A stretch of DNA of 49,722 nt from Microcoleus sp. bin48.metabat.b7b8b9.023 (GTDB lineage Bacteria > Cyanobacteriota > Cyanobacteriia > Cyanobacteriales > Microcoleaceae): assembly GCF_013299185.1 (NCBI RefSeq), contig NZ_JAAFKG010000057.1:1-49722 (forward strand), given 5' to 3'. The notes under the pieces are model-generated. The model made no database searches. It worked only from the letters and a program-made list of their open reading frames with translations, and had not been told where the DNA came from. Each line of letters opens with the position of its first letter. Within the stretch, counting starts at the first letter, position 1. The translations under genes and the position numbers were made by a program. Positions 41,950 through 49,530 of the stretch are shown here, piece after piece.

Positions 41950-43317
41950 ATGGAACTAAATTTACAGAAATTTTATACGGCCTGCAATCCCAGCTACACC
42001 CTGGCAGTAGCAAATCAAGAAGACCGACAATACTATATCGATTTTTCGTCAGTGCGGGGCGGCACAATCGTAGAACAATTGGAGCGCACCATCAGCCGTC
42101 TCTCGCCCGATGTACCTACCTGTCAATTATTTACCGGTCACATCGGCTCGGGGAAATCCACAGAATTGCTGCGGCTGCAAGCTCAATTGCAGGAGCAAGG
42201 TTTTCATGTGGTTTATTTTGAGTCGAGTAAAGATTTAGACATGGCTGATGTCGATATCACTGACATTTTGTTGAGCGTGGCGCGTCAGGTGAGCGAAAGC
42301 ATTGAGAAAATGAAAATCAAGCTGCAACCGACGGGTTTTAAAGCTTTGCTCAAGGGAGTTGCTGATGTTTTTCAAACTCAAATAGATCTGAAAGCGGGAG
42401 CTTCTGTCCCCGGTTTGGGTGAGGTAAATGCTAGCACGGATGGAGAGTTTTCTTTGTCTTTGGGTATTGGCAAAATTACTGCTAAGGCGAAAGATGCTCC
42501 GAATTTGCGATCGGAGTTACGGCAATATTTGGAGCCGCGGACTAATGTAATTTTAGATGCGCTCAATAAGGAGTTGCTGGAACCGGCTAATCAAGAACTC
42601 AAGCGCCAAGGTAAACAGGGACTTGTGGTAATTATCGACAATCTCGATCGCATACACCTGTGCGCGAAACCAACGGGGCGGATGCAGCCGGAATATCTGT
42701 TTGTCGATCGCGGAGAGCAGTTGGCAAGACTAAACTGTCATGTCGTGTATACAATTCCTTTGGTGCTGATTTTCTCTAACGACTTAGGTCAGCTTAGCAA
42801 TCGCTTCGGGGTAGATCCAAAGGTTTTGCCGATGGTGCCGGTGCAATTGAATGACGCTTCTGAGTGTGCAGAGGGTGTCGAATTGCTGCGACAGATGGTT
42901 CTGGCGCGGGCTTTTCCGACGGTGGAGGCGTCGCAGCGCTATGCTTTGGTTGGCAAAATTTTCGATTCTGCCGAAACTCTCGATCGCCTCTGTCGAGTTA
43001 GCGGGGGTCACGTTCGCAATTTGTTACAACTACTCTATAGCTGTCTGCAAAAACAAGACCCTCCTGTGTCGCGGGAAACTTTGGAAAATGTGATTGTCCA
43101 ACGCCGTCACCAGCTTACTTTGGCGATCGAACCTGATGAGTGGCAATTACTCCGCCAAGTAGCTGCTACCAAAACAGTGAATGGTGAAACTAAATACCAA
43201 ATTTTGCTCCGCAGTCTTTGGGTATTTGAGTACCGTTACGGCGAGGATTACTGGTTTGATGTCAATCCGATTTTGGCTGACGCGAAGGAGTTTCGGGATA
43301 CAGAAAAATGCGGCTAA
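41950..43317 (+). CDS. P-loop ATPase (AAA/STAND-like)
   Basis: A 455-residue ATPase. Walker A is TGHIGSGKSTELLRL (about 63-77) and Walker B LVVIIDNLDRIH (about 225-236); a sensor-like stretch follows with HVVYTIPLVLIF. Residues about 330-400 form the helical lid (CRVSGGHVRNLLQLLYSCLQ). A winged-helix-like C-terminus ends the protein. It is the type of cyanobacterial ATP-binding protein that often acts as a regulatory or conflict-system ATPase, but no effector domain is attached. Function not known. Confidence 0.75.
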   Translation: MELNLQKFYTACNPSYTLAVANQEDRQYYIDFSSVRGGTIVEQLERTISRLSPDVPTCQLFTGHIGSGKSTELLRLQAQLQEQGFHVVYFESSKDLDMADVDITDILLSVARQVSESIEKMKIKLQPTGFKALLKGVADVFQTQIDLKAGASVPGLGEVNASTDGEFSLSLGIGKITAKAKDAPNLRSELRQYLEPRTNVILDALNKELLEPANQELKRQGKQGLVVIIDNLDRIHLCAKPTGRMQPEYLFVDRGEQLARLNCHVVYTIPLVLIFSNDLGQLSNRFGVDPKVLPMVPVQLNDASECAEGVELLRQMVLARAFPTVEASQRYALVGKIFDSAETLDRLCRVSGGHVRNLLQLLYSCLQKQDPPVSRETLENVIVQRRHQLTLAIEPDEWQLLRQVAATKTVNGETKYQILLRSLWVFEYRYGEDYWFDVNPILADAKEFRDTEKCG

Positions 43318-43359
43318 ATAACTTTTATTCGTAAAAGATTAAAGACGCCCAATTAACTA

Positions 43360-43419
43360 GGTTTGTAGTGAGGACTTTAGTCCGCATAAATGAGCGGACT
43401 AAAGTCCTCACTACAAACC
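43360..43419. repeat. Dispersed hairpin repeat (GGTTTGTAGTGAGGAC family)
   Basis: GGTTTGTAGTGAGGACTTTA and TAAAGTCCTCACTACAAACC form a perfect 20-bp stem with a short loop. It is the version closest to the 69-bp array unit at 7797-8470. Confidence 0.92.
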
Positions 43420-43524
43420 ATTTTACCTGCACACAAGTCCATAGTTTTATGTAACTGAGTTGAATAATAATTTTAAATATCTGCCCAAAAAAAGCTGTAC
43501 AATAAATTTACAAAAATTAGTTTT

Positions 43525-43588
43525 ATTCTTCCTTCTTCTTCCTTCTTCCTTCTTCCTTCTTCCTTCTTCCTTCTTCCTTCTTCCTTCA
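43525..43588. repeat. TTCCTTC heptamer array in the aroE leader
   Basis: About nine TTCCTTC units end 5 bases before ATG 43593, with no Shine-Dalgarno between. The transcript leader is therefore a pyrimidine tract. A related array follows atpH (21826-21858). Confidence 0.88.
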
Positions 43589-43592
43589 AACT

Positions 43593-44714
43593 ATGATTAA
43601 AGGCACTACTAAACTGCTCGGAGTAATTGGTTATCCGATCGCACATTCTCTGTCGCCGGCGATGCACAATGCTGCCATTTCTCACTTGGGTGTCGATTTT
43701 GTTTACCTGCCGTTTCCGGTAAAACCAGAGGATTTAAAGGCTGCGCTGGCAGGATTTGCTGCGATCGACCTTCGGGGATTTAGCATCACGATTCCTCACA
43801 AACAGGCAATCTTACCGCTGCTGGCCGAGGTTTCTCCGATCGCCCGGGCGATCGGCGCAGTCAACACCGTCTACCGCACTGACAAAGGTTGGTGCGGCAC
43901 AAATACCGACGTAGAAGGCTTTCTCGCGCCGCTGCGAACCCCCCCCTACCAAAAGCCAAATTTACCCCCCCCAACCCCCCCTTGCCAAGGGGGGGAGCAA
44001 GAGGGAACTTTGGAATCATGTCCCCCCCCTTACCAAGGGGGGGCTAGGGGGGGTTCCGAGGAATCATGTCCCCCCCCTTACCAAGGGGGGGCTAGGGGAG
44101 GTTCCGAGGAATCATGTCCCCCCCCTTACCAAGGGGGGGCTAGGGGAGGTTCCGAGGAATCATGTCCCCCCCCTTACCAAGGGGGGGCTAGGGGGGCTTC
44201 CGATTGGAGTCAGAAAGTAGCGGTAATTTTGGGGAATGGCGGGGCGGCGAGGGCTGTTGTGGCTGGATGCGCTCAATTGGGATTTGCAGAGATTCACGTT
44301 GTCGGCCGCAGCGCCCCCAATTTAGCGGAATTTCAGCAGAGTTGGGTTAATTCTCCGATGCCGGTGCAGAATTTGCAGGTGCATAGTTGGGATAATTTGT
44401 CAATGTTGATTTCGCAGGCGGATTTGCTGGTGAATACAACTCCTGTAGGAATGCACCCGCACGGGGAAAAGTCGCCGGTTGCTGCTGCTGCGCTCGATCG
44501 AATTTCCGCAGGTGCGATCGTTTACGATCTCATTTACACCCCGAATCCTACTCAGTTTCTCAAAGATGCACAGCTTCGCGGGGCAATACCGATTGACGGA
44601 CTAGAAATGCTAGTTCAACAAGGAGCCGCCGCCTTGAAAATTTGGCTGGATACAGAATCTGTCCCTGTGGATGTGATGCGCCAAGCCCTGCGCCAACATT
44701 TAGGCTTAGGCTAA
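43593..44714 (+). CDS. aroE: Shikimate dehydrogenase AroE with a repeat-derived insert
   Basis: The enzyme reduces 3-dehydroshikimate to shikimate with NADPH in aromatic amino acid synthesis. Catalytic-domain marks are SLSPAMHN (19-26), K70 (ITIPHK), N91 and D106 (NTDVEGF); the NADP domain has GNGGAARAVV from 214 and NTTPVGMHP. At 373 residues it is about 85 longer than usual. Residues ~115-203 are a Pro/Gly/Ser-rich insert with four copies of SCPPPYQGGARG-type units, encoded by dispersed-repeat DNA. The insert lies at the junction of the two domains and keeps the frame. No Shine-Dalgarno is seen. Confidence 0.95.
   Translation: MIKGTTKLLGVIGYPIAHSLSPAMHNAAISHLGVDFVYLPFPVKPEDLKAALAGFAAIDLRGFSITIPHKQAILPLLAEVSPIARAIGAVNTVYRTDKGWCGTNTDVEGFLAPLRTPPYQKPNLPPPTPPCQGGEQEGTLESCPPPYQGGARGGSEESCPPPYQGGARGGSEESCPPPYQGGARGGSEESCPPPYQGGARGASDWSQKVAVILGNGGAARAVVAGCAQLGFAEIHVVGRSAPNLAEFQQSWVNSPMPVQNLQVHSWDNLSMLISQADLLVNTTPVGMHPHGEKSPVAAAALDRISAGAIVYDLIYTPNPTQFLKDAQLRGAIPIDGLEMLVQQGAAALKIWLDTESVPVDVMRQALRQHLGLG
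44016..44207. repeat. Four 48-bp tandem repeats inside aroE
   Basis: Units start at 44016, 44064, 44112 and 44160. Each contains a CCCCCCC TTACCAA GGGGGGG hairpin, then CTAGGGG(A/G)GG and TTCCGAGGAA. Being 48 bases, the unit keeps the reading frame. A degenerate fifth version precedes it (43966-44000). The same core is found between atpA and atpG. Confidence 0.95.
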
Positions 44715-44843
44715 TGCCGTTTCCCTACAGCAATGCAGTCTCCTCCGGGAGGCGGACACGGCAGTGCTGTTTCCCCGAGGAGGTTAAGAATTTGACCTTG
44801 AATTCGCGCTAAGCTGAGTAAAATATACTTACGCTGCAATTTT

Positions 44844-45275
44844 ATGAAATTTCGAGCTATCGGTCTTCTTTTTGCCACTTGCGCGATCGCAATTTTGAGT
44901 TTGGTAATCACTCCACCAGCTTGGGCTCTCACGCCAATTAAACTTTCCGATCTTTCTTATCGCGAATGTCCGGCAGAAATGGCAGAAGGCACAGTTACCA
45001 GCGGTAGCTCTATGGAAGCTAATTGCTTTTTGATTACTGGGAAAGCTGAAAATACGAGCGGCAAACCTGTCGTTAATGCTGATATTTTTGGTCGCATTTA
45101 TGATGCAGATGAAAATCCAGTGATGCAAAACCGGACTCGCTTAGGTTCTATCGAAGAAGTTCCTCCTGGAATTAGCGATTTTCAGCTCAGAATTTCGGTT
45201 GCAGCCAATCAACGAACACCTTTGCAGCTCAAGCAGTTTAAAGCTACAGGTTTTACTGGCGTCGTTCGCCGTTAG
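44844..45275 (+). CDS. Exported protein with FxLYD-like domain
   Basis: A 143-residue protein with a signal peptide (MKFRAIGLLFATCAIAILSL, cleavage likely after AWA at about residue 28). The mature beta-sandwich includes CFLITGKAENTSGKPVVNAD and ends FKATGFTGVVRR. The layout (secreted, strands, residues on how terms add to a core) is like FxLYD domains. It contains two Cys (in the mature part) that could form a disulfide. It follows aroE on the same strand after 129 bases. Confidence 0.72.
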   Translation: MKFRAIGLLFATCAIAILSLVITPPAWALTPIKLSDLSYRECPAEMAEGTVTSGSSMEANCFLITGKAENTSGKPVVNADIFGRIYDADENPVMQNRTRLGSIEEVPPGISDFQLRISVAANQRTPLQLKQFKATGFTGVVRR

Positions 45276-45289
45276 TCAAACGATTTAAA

Positions 45290-45363
45290 CAGTTGACAGT
45301 TGACAGTTGACAGTTGACAGTTGACAGTTGACAGTTGACAGTTGACAGTTGACAGTTGACAGC
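45290..45363. repeat. TTGACAG heptamer array, about ten copies
   Basis: Ten uninterrupted TTGACAG units, the longest heptamer run in the window, starting 15 bases after the exported-protein gene. Each unit contains TTGACA, the consensus -35 hexamer. The rest of 45276-45754 holds the composite element and a hairpin, no gene. Confidence 0.95.
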
Positions 45364-45460
45364 GAAGCGATCAGAACCGAGATTTAAACTCCGTTCCGAT
45401 CGCAATCTGCCTTGATGAGTAAGGGCTTCAAACCCCTGCTATTCAGTGAGATTCTATGTT

Positions 45461-45594
45461 TGATATCGTGTCCGATGGATTAACCGCAATTAGATAGGTT
45501 CGTAGTGCGGACTTAAGTCCGCCACCGGAAAGCGGACGGACTTAAGTCCGTACTACGAACCGTTTTTTATGGTAATCAACCGGACATGATATGA
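45461..45594. mobile_element. Composite TIR-bearing element, copy 1
   Basis: Ends read TGATATCGTGTCCGATGGAT on the left and, on the opposite strand, TCATATCATGTCCGGTTGAT: imperfect terminal inverted repeats of about 18-20 bases. The centre (45497-45561) is a hairpin of the GGTTCGTAGTGCGGAC family with TTAAGTCC stems. The copy at 49235-49364 has the same ends and centre but opposite orientation (ATTACCATAAAAAACCG flank is on the other side). No ORF, so it would be non-autonomous. Confidence 0.8.
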
Positions 45595-45636
45595 GGTGAT
45601 TGAATTGCTTTCAATTTCTCAACTCTCATCTACGAA

Positions 45637-45665
45637 GAACTCCCCGGTAAAAAACTGGGGAGTTC
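45637..45665. terminator. Strong hairpin (GAACTCCCC ... GGGGAGTTC)
   Basis: A 9-bp GC-rich stem extended by GGT/ACT pairs around an A-rich loop. It lies 90 bases downstream (in gene sense) of the YggT gene's stop codon and could end that minus-strand transcript, but no T run is adjacent on that side. Confidence 0.4.
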
Positions 45666-45754
45666 GTGTAAAAATCTCCAATCTCAAATTTTAGTGACGG
45701 GCAATATCTGCCAGCGGTTGAGACTAGATGCTTGAAAAAAATCAGCTTTTCTCA

Positions 45755-46042
45755 CTAAAAAGCGGTTTGCAAGCTGCCCAAAAGACCGATTAGAAATTGC
45801 GATCCAAACTGAAGTAAAAAAAACGCAATCATTGGAGAAAAGTCAATCCCTCCTAAGGGGGGAATAATTGAGCGGAAGAGATTTAGATAAGGATCTGTTA
45901 ACTGACTCAAAATCGAAAACGGGGGATCGTACCAATTGATGTTAGGGAACCAGCTTAGCAGTACCCTAATAATCATCAGGGCTATATAGATTTGCAGAAA
46001 TGTCGCTAGCGTGTTTGCCAAAAGGCCTATGGAATAACTCAT
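45755..46042 (-). CDS. YggT family membrane protein
   Basis: A 95-residue protein with two membrane helices (TLATFLQIYIALMIIRVLLS and FSPMIAFFLLQFGSQFLIGL) and the family signature SWFPNINWYDPP, LTDPYLNLFRSIIPPLGGID. In plants and cyanobacteria, relatives (CCB3/YlmG) affect b6f assembly or nucleoid and division processes. Length is normal. Confidence 0.9.
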   Translation of the reverse strand: MSYSIGLLANTLATFLQIYIALMIIRVLLSWFPNINWYDPPFSILSQLTDPYLNLFRSIIPPLGGIDFSPMIAFFLLQFGSQFLIGLLGSLQTAF

Positions 46043-46393
46043 AAATTTTGGTTCTCGTTTGAGTAAAGTTTGCCAGAAATAATTGGTTGAAAGCCTCTTC
46101 GTTTTAGGGAGAAATTAAAAGAAGACGATTCATTACTCCAATCCTCGGACTTCCAGGTAGAGGTTGCCCTCAACTGTCAACTGTCAACTGTCAACTGAAT
46201 GAAAGACACTTTAACTTTGAGTTTAGCATAGCTGCGGGAGAGGGAAGGCACAGAGGGTAGAGGCAGAGCAATTTTGTGGTTCGTTTTTCCTTTTGCCTTG
46301 GTTTTTAATGGGAAAGTTGAACAGAGAAATGTGCGACAGTTGGTCGATCGCCCGCATTCTACTCCCGGAGTGCTCTAAAATCTTCAATCTTAT
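46043..46393. other. 351-base spacer with CAACTGT heptamers
   Basis: Three to four CAACTGT units lie at about 46171-46198. A short plus-strand open frame near 46293 overlaps the next gene antisense and has no support. Nothing else is seen. Confidence 0.6.
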
Positions 46394-46717
46394 TCAGGAG
46401 TCTTGGGCGATCGAACCTTCGCTGTTGTGGGCTGTCGCGTTACCGTTGACATCGCCGAGTTGCAGTCGCACGTCATCAATTGCTTGATTTAGCTGGGCAA
46501 TTTTATCTTCCAAACTCAGCCTTGCTACTTCCATCCCTTCGGCTTCGAGTTGGCTGGCTTTCCTCTGGCGCATCTTTCTGATCTTGGCATCGGAAGGATC
46601 GCTCAGCAAAGCTTCAGCAGCGCGCCTGGATAGCACCGCACCCAAAACAGCCCCCACCAAGCCCCCAACTGCGGCTCCCGCAATAAATCCGCCTGTAAAA
46701 CCCTCTCGATTGCTCAT
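46394..46717 (-). CDS. Small membrane protein with glycine zipper and coiled coil
   Basis: A 107-residue protein. Residues 8-30 (GGFIAGAAVGGLVGAVLGAVL) form a glycine-zipper membrane helix. A charged helix follows (KIRKMRQRKASQLEAEGMEV), then a short coiled coil (LEDKIAQLNQAIDDVRLQLG) and a polar tail. The layout resembles YtxH-like stress proteins. Function unknown; cyanobacterial-looking. Confidence 0.72.
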   Translation of the reverse strand: MSNREGFTGGFIAGAAVGGLVGAVLGAVLSRRAAEALLSDPSDAKIRKMRQRKASQLEAEGMEVARLSLEDKIAQLNQAIDDVRLQLGDVNGNATAHNSEGSIAQDS

Positions 46718-46867
46718 GACTCAACTCATCTGCGCGATATTTCCTTGATTTGTCTATTTTGACACTCTCTGGAGCGATCGACCTGGAGAGCATTTTAGAT
46801 TTTAGATTTTAGGTTTTAGATTGAAAAATGCTTCGGAAGCACAAAGCTCACAGGGGCATCAAGTCCG

Positions 46868-47236
46868 TTAATTGTCGGGTAAGGTGATAATTCCAACTTC
46901 AGAGTTGAAGCGAATCATCTCCAAAGATCGATCGCCATACATATCTTCAATGTGCTCCAAACAGCAGTCGATCGCAAAATCGTTCAACTCAGCAGGCTCA
47001 ATTCCGTACATATCCTGAAACACTTCCTCGTCTACCCGACAAAACTGCGGGCGATCGGCATAAATTCCGCATTCCCTCGTTTCTTTGTCAAAGTTTATAC
47101 ACCAACCGTCATCTCCCACTAAGCTCAAGTAGAGCGCCAATTGCTCTGTAGATAAATACTCGTCTAGGTCAGGGCGCTCTGTTGGTTCTAGGTAACAACA
47201 AGCACCGCACTGCTTTACGCAACGCCAAGTAGCCAT
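46868..47236 (-). CDS. YkgJ family cysteine cluster protein
   Basis: A 122-residue protein with the cluster pattern CVKQCGACCYLEPTERPD (C6, C10, C13, C14), then WCINFDKETRECGIYADRPQFCR (three further Cys) and DCCLEH. These Cys groups are thought to bind zinc or an iron-sulfur cluster; function unknown. The start MATWRCVKQCGACC leaves almost no residues before the first Cys, as is usual. A heptamer array begins just upstream of the start. Confidence 0.88.
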   Translation of the reverse strand: MATWRCVKQCGACCYLEPTERPDLDEYLSTEQLALYLSLVGDDGWCINFDKETRECGIYADRPQFCRVDEEVFQDMYGIEPAELNDFAIDCCLEHIEDMYGDRSLEMIRFNSEVGIITLPDN

Positions 47237-47237
47237 A

Positions 47238-47274
47238 ATTAGATTTTAGATTTTAGATTTTAGATTTTAGATTT
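47238..47274. repeat. TTTTAGA heptamer array
   Basis: Five units immediately upstream of the YkgJ-family start codon, so they make up its leader. The rest of 47237-47574 shows no gene; GTGCAAGTATTGGCAGTA near 47490 and TTGCACTACTGCC just before 47575 are inverted relative to each other and could be operator halves for the RHH gene. Confidence 0.75.
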
Positions 47275-47574
47275 GGAGCATCATCTCGAAAATGCCCAAC
47301 TTTAAGAGATTAAAGCCTTTTAAGTATACCAAGTGCCAGCGCCACAGGAGGAGTTCGTCAAAAGACGCTTCGATTTTTGATTGCGAACACTCTCCGGGAA
47401 AGGCATCAAGCCCTTGTTCCTGTAGGGATAACCGTTTTATGCTCCTTTGTGGCTGTGAGTGTTAGTATAGCCTTAACTAACATTTGTGCAAGTATTGGCA
47501 GTAAAGTTTAATTAGCATTCGCTCTCAACGCAATGAGAAGATAGACAGTAAATGCACAACTTGCACTACTGCCC

Positions 47575-47805
47575 ATGTCAGACTCTGAAGAGAAAATCAT
47601 CTCACTGCGAATTTTTATATCTGAATTGCTAAGGAACGAATTTAAAGCCGCTTGTGCAAGGCAAGGAAAAAACATGAGCCAGGTTGTCACGGACTTTGCA
47701 AGGGACTACGTAGCGAAATACGGAGCCATCCCTAGCCCCGATCGCACCGAAACCAAACCCCCGTCTGCAACTCAGACCAGGCGGGGTAAGAAAACAGAGG
47801 AATAA
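47575..47805 (+). CDS. Ribbon-helix-helix protein next to a Uma2 gene
   Basis: A 76-residue protein: strand (KIISLRIFIS), helix A (ELLRNEFKAACARQG), turn KNMS and helix B (QVVTDFARDYVAKYG), then a basic Pro-rich tail (QTRRGKKTEE). This is the RHH fold of repressors and antitoxins. The Uma2 gene starts 4 bases after its stop, so they form one operon, and a toxin-antitoxin-like or regulator-nuclease relation is possible. It resembles the RHH protein at 18233-18418. Confidence 0.8.
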   Translation: MSDSEEKIISLRIFISELLRNEFKAACARQGKNMSQVVTDFARDYVAKYGAIPSPDRTETKPPSATQTRRGKKTEE

Positions 47806-47809
47806 CACC

Positions 47810-48463
47810 ATGATCCAAGCCCAAACAATCCGCAAAACAGTCACTTTTGACGAGTTCGCAGCCTGGTATCCAGAGAACTCTGTCCGCCGCTACGAACTAC
47901 ACAATGGAGCAATTATCGAAATGCCTCTAGGAACTGGCCGCCATTCGGGTGTTACAGGTTTTATCAGCTTAAAAGTAGGAGTTGAAATTGACCGACGCGA
48001 ATTACCCTACTCCATCCCCGGTGACTGCTTGCTTAAACCCACTCGCGATGAGGCTGGTTATCAGCCCGATGTAATTGTCCTAGATCGAGCATCTCTGGCA
48101 AACGAACCTCGTTGGGAAAGAGAGTCCATCATCACGATGGGTTCTTCGGTGCGGCTGGCTGTGGAAGTCGTCAGCACGAACTGGCAAGATGATTACCATT
48201 TCAAATTTGCTGATTACGAGGAAATGGGTATCCCTGAATACTGGATTGTGGACTACCTCGGTTTAGGCGGCCGCAAGTTCATTGGCAATCCCAAGCAACC
48301 CACCCTTTCGGTTTGCCAGTTGGTAGATGGGGAGTACGAGGTAAAGCAGTTTCGGGGCGATGACAGAGTTGAATCGCTGGCTTTCCCAGAATTGAGGTTG
48401 ACTGCTGAGTCGATTTTTCGGGCTGGTTTGCCTCCAAGCAGGCCGATCGATCTACCAGGCTAA
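47810..48463 (+). CDS. Uma2 family endonuclease (4 of 4), paired with an RHH gene
   Basis: A 217-residue Uma2 protein of a third subgroup: VTFDEFAAWYPENSVRRYEL, YQPDVIVLDR (Asp), LAVEVVSTNWQDDYHFKFAD (Glu) and MGIPEYWIVDYLGLGGRKFI. The catalytic residues are retained. Unlike the other three Uma2 genes here, it is the second gene of an operon, 4 bases after the RHH gene. Confidence 0.88.
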   Translation: MIQAQTIRKTVTFDEFAAWYPENSVRRYELHNGAIIEMPLGTGRHSGVTGFISLKVGVEIDRRELPYSIPGDCLLKPTRDEAGYQPDVIVLDRASLANEPRWERESIITMGSSVRLAVEVVSTNWQDDYHFKFADYEEMGIPEYWIVDYLGLGGRKFIGNPKQPTLSVCQLVDGEYEVKQFRGDDRVESLAFPELRLTAESIFRAGLPPSRPIDLPG

Positions 48464-48630
48464 TTTACGATCGCCCAAAGTGAGGGTTTGTTAGCCGAAT
48501 TTGCGATCGCCCGCAGGTCGATCGTTCTTTACATTTTGTTGACTTTTGTAAACTTCATTAAAAAATAGGGTCGATCGCCCGGTAAAATCAGAAACGGATT
48601 TTCTTATCGCTCTAGACTTACCAACAGATT

Positions 48631-48960
48631 GGGTTTAAAGCCCCGTCCTTCTAGGACGGCTTTATGCTATAATGTAATTGGTTGAAATACCCGCCTAAGA
48701 TTGCAGCGATATATACTCATTTTGAGTTGAAACCGAGACCGATCTAGCACAGGGAAAGACTGAAGGGCAATGGTTAAAATCCAACCTGGAAGCAAAATTA
48801 AAAGTATTGTTAATGTTTCCCAAACAAAACGATACATATAGTCGGGATAGGGCATTGCCACGACTTAAAACGAACATGGAGACTAAGTAAAACTATTTCG
48901 GTAGTATTGGTCAATGAAGTGTTAAGAATCCCCGCGCTTTTAAGCCGGAGAGTATGTCAA
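48631..48960 (+). mobile_element. IS200/IS605-like remnant without transposase
   Basis: The left part (GGGTTTAAAGCCCCGTCC, then TTCTAGGACGGCTTTATGCT and TATAATG) is like the left end of cyanobacterial IS605-group elements: a hairpin followed by a promoter. The right part (GAATCCCCGCGCTTTTAAGC, then CGGAGAGTATGTCAA) is like the right-end hairpin plus a GTCAA cleavage-type tail. Between them are about 250 bases with no transposase frame. This suggests an internally deleted, MITE-like derivative. It ends 18 bases before psb30. Confidence 0.5.
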
Positions 48961-48977
48961 TACAGTCAGGAGGACAC

Positions 48978-49118
48978 ATGGACTTTATAACGGATCTTTT
49001 TAACGGTGGCGGCCCTGTAAACTTGCAGCTCATTATTCAAGTAGCTTTGCTTGCAGCAGTCGTACTTTCTGGCCCGATCGTAATTTTTCTGTTGGCAGCT
49101 AAAGGCGGCGACCTGTAA
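48978..49118 (+). CDS. psb30: Photosystem II protein Psb30 (Ycf12)
   Basis: A 46-residue protein beginning MDFITDLFNGGGPVNLQLII. It has one membrane helix (about residues 18-40) and ends FLLAAKGGDL. The helix-plus-AGP/SGP-x-VI-FLLA-x-x-GGxL pattern is that of Psb30/Ycf12, a small subunit at the edge of the photosystem II reaction centre near cytochrome b559. A strong AGGAGG lies 4 bases before ATG 48978. It is monocistronic. The upstream 500 bases are occupied by an IS-like remnant, so its promoter may lie within that DNA. Confidence 0.85.
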   Translation: MDFITDLFNGGGPVNLQLIIQVALLAAVVLSGPIVIFLLAAKGGDL

Positions 49119-49205
49119 TTATACCACCGCTGGCGATCGATTGTTGGGAGTTTTGGATAATTTAAAATTCCAAATTCCCACAGTATCGATCGCCAGTCAA
49201 GTCAA

Positions 49206-49236
49206 TTTTAGATTTTAGATTTTAGATTTTAGATTG
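49206..49236. repeat. TTTTAGA heptamer array
   Basis: About four and a half units, directly abutting the left end of the second composite element. Confidence 0.8.
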
Positions 49237-49364
49237 ATATCATGTCCGGTCGATTACCATAAAAAACCGTTTGTAGTGCGGACTTAAGTCCGCAACAAGC
49301 GAGCGGACTTAAGTCCGCACTACGAACCAATTTTATAGTGCGTCGATCGACCGGACACGATATG
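49235..49364. mobile_element. Composite TIR-bearing element, copy 2
   Basis: Terminal repeats GATATCATGTCCGGTCGAT (left) and, on the other strand, CATATCGTGTCCGGTCGAT (right) match over 18 positions with one difference. Then ATTACCATAAAAAACCG, and a central hairpin (49267-49328; TTTGTAGTGCGGACTTAAG, right arm CTTAAGTCCGCACTACGAAC). It is the inverted counterpart of 45461-45594. No ORF. Confidence 0.82.
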
Positions 49365-49479
49365 ACTTGCAGCGCAGTAAATCTGCGACGTTGAATTTTG
49401 ATATCAAATTGTGGATTCGAGCCTAACCTTTGTGTTGGGGCTGGTACCTGTTTTTGGGCGAATTTTCCCTAATTTTCAC

Positions 49480-49530
49480 CGAGAAACGAGACGGAAGCCT
49501 CTGGCTTTTAGACATGAGGAGGAAGTCGGT
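49480..49530 (+). mobile_element. Possible IS200/IS605 right-end fragment
   Basis: GAAGCCTCTGGCTTTTAGAC, then ATGAGGAGGAAGTC, resembles the terminal hairpin and tail of IS605-group elements (from memory). The following AGCGGTTTCAACCGCC hairpin and T-rich stretch would suit the left end of the next element, whose tnpB starts at 49639. Short and degenerate; tentative. Confidence 0.35.

Noticed and set aside
43473..43685. A Lys/Glu/Arg-rich minus-strand frame (KKEEGRR repeats)
   Set aside because: It is the translation of the TTCCTTC heptamer tract and overlaps the start of aroE.
48667..48861. A hydrophobic 64-codon minus-strand frame (WETLTILLILLPGWILTI)
   Set aside because: It looks membrane-like but lies wholly within the IS605-like remnant, has no Shine-Dalgarno, and matches no family I know. 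Its alternative-frame equivalent is also open, so the signal is weak.
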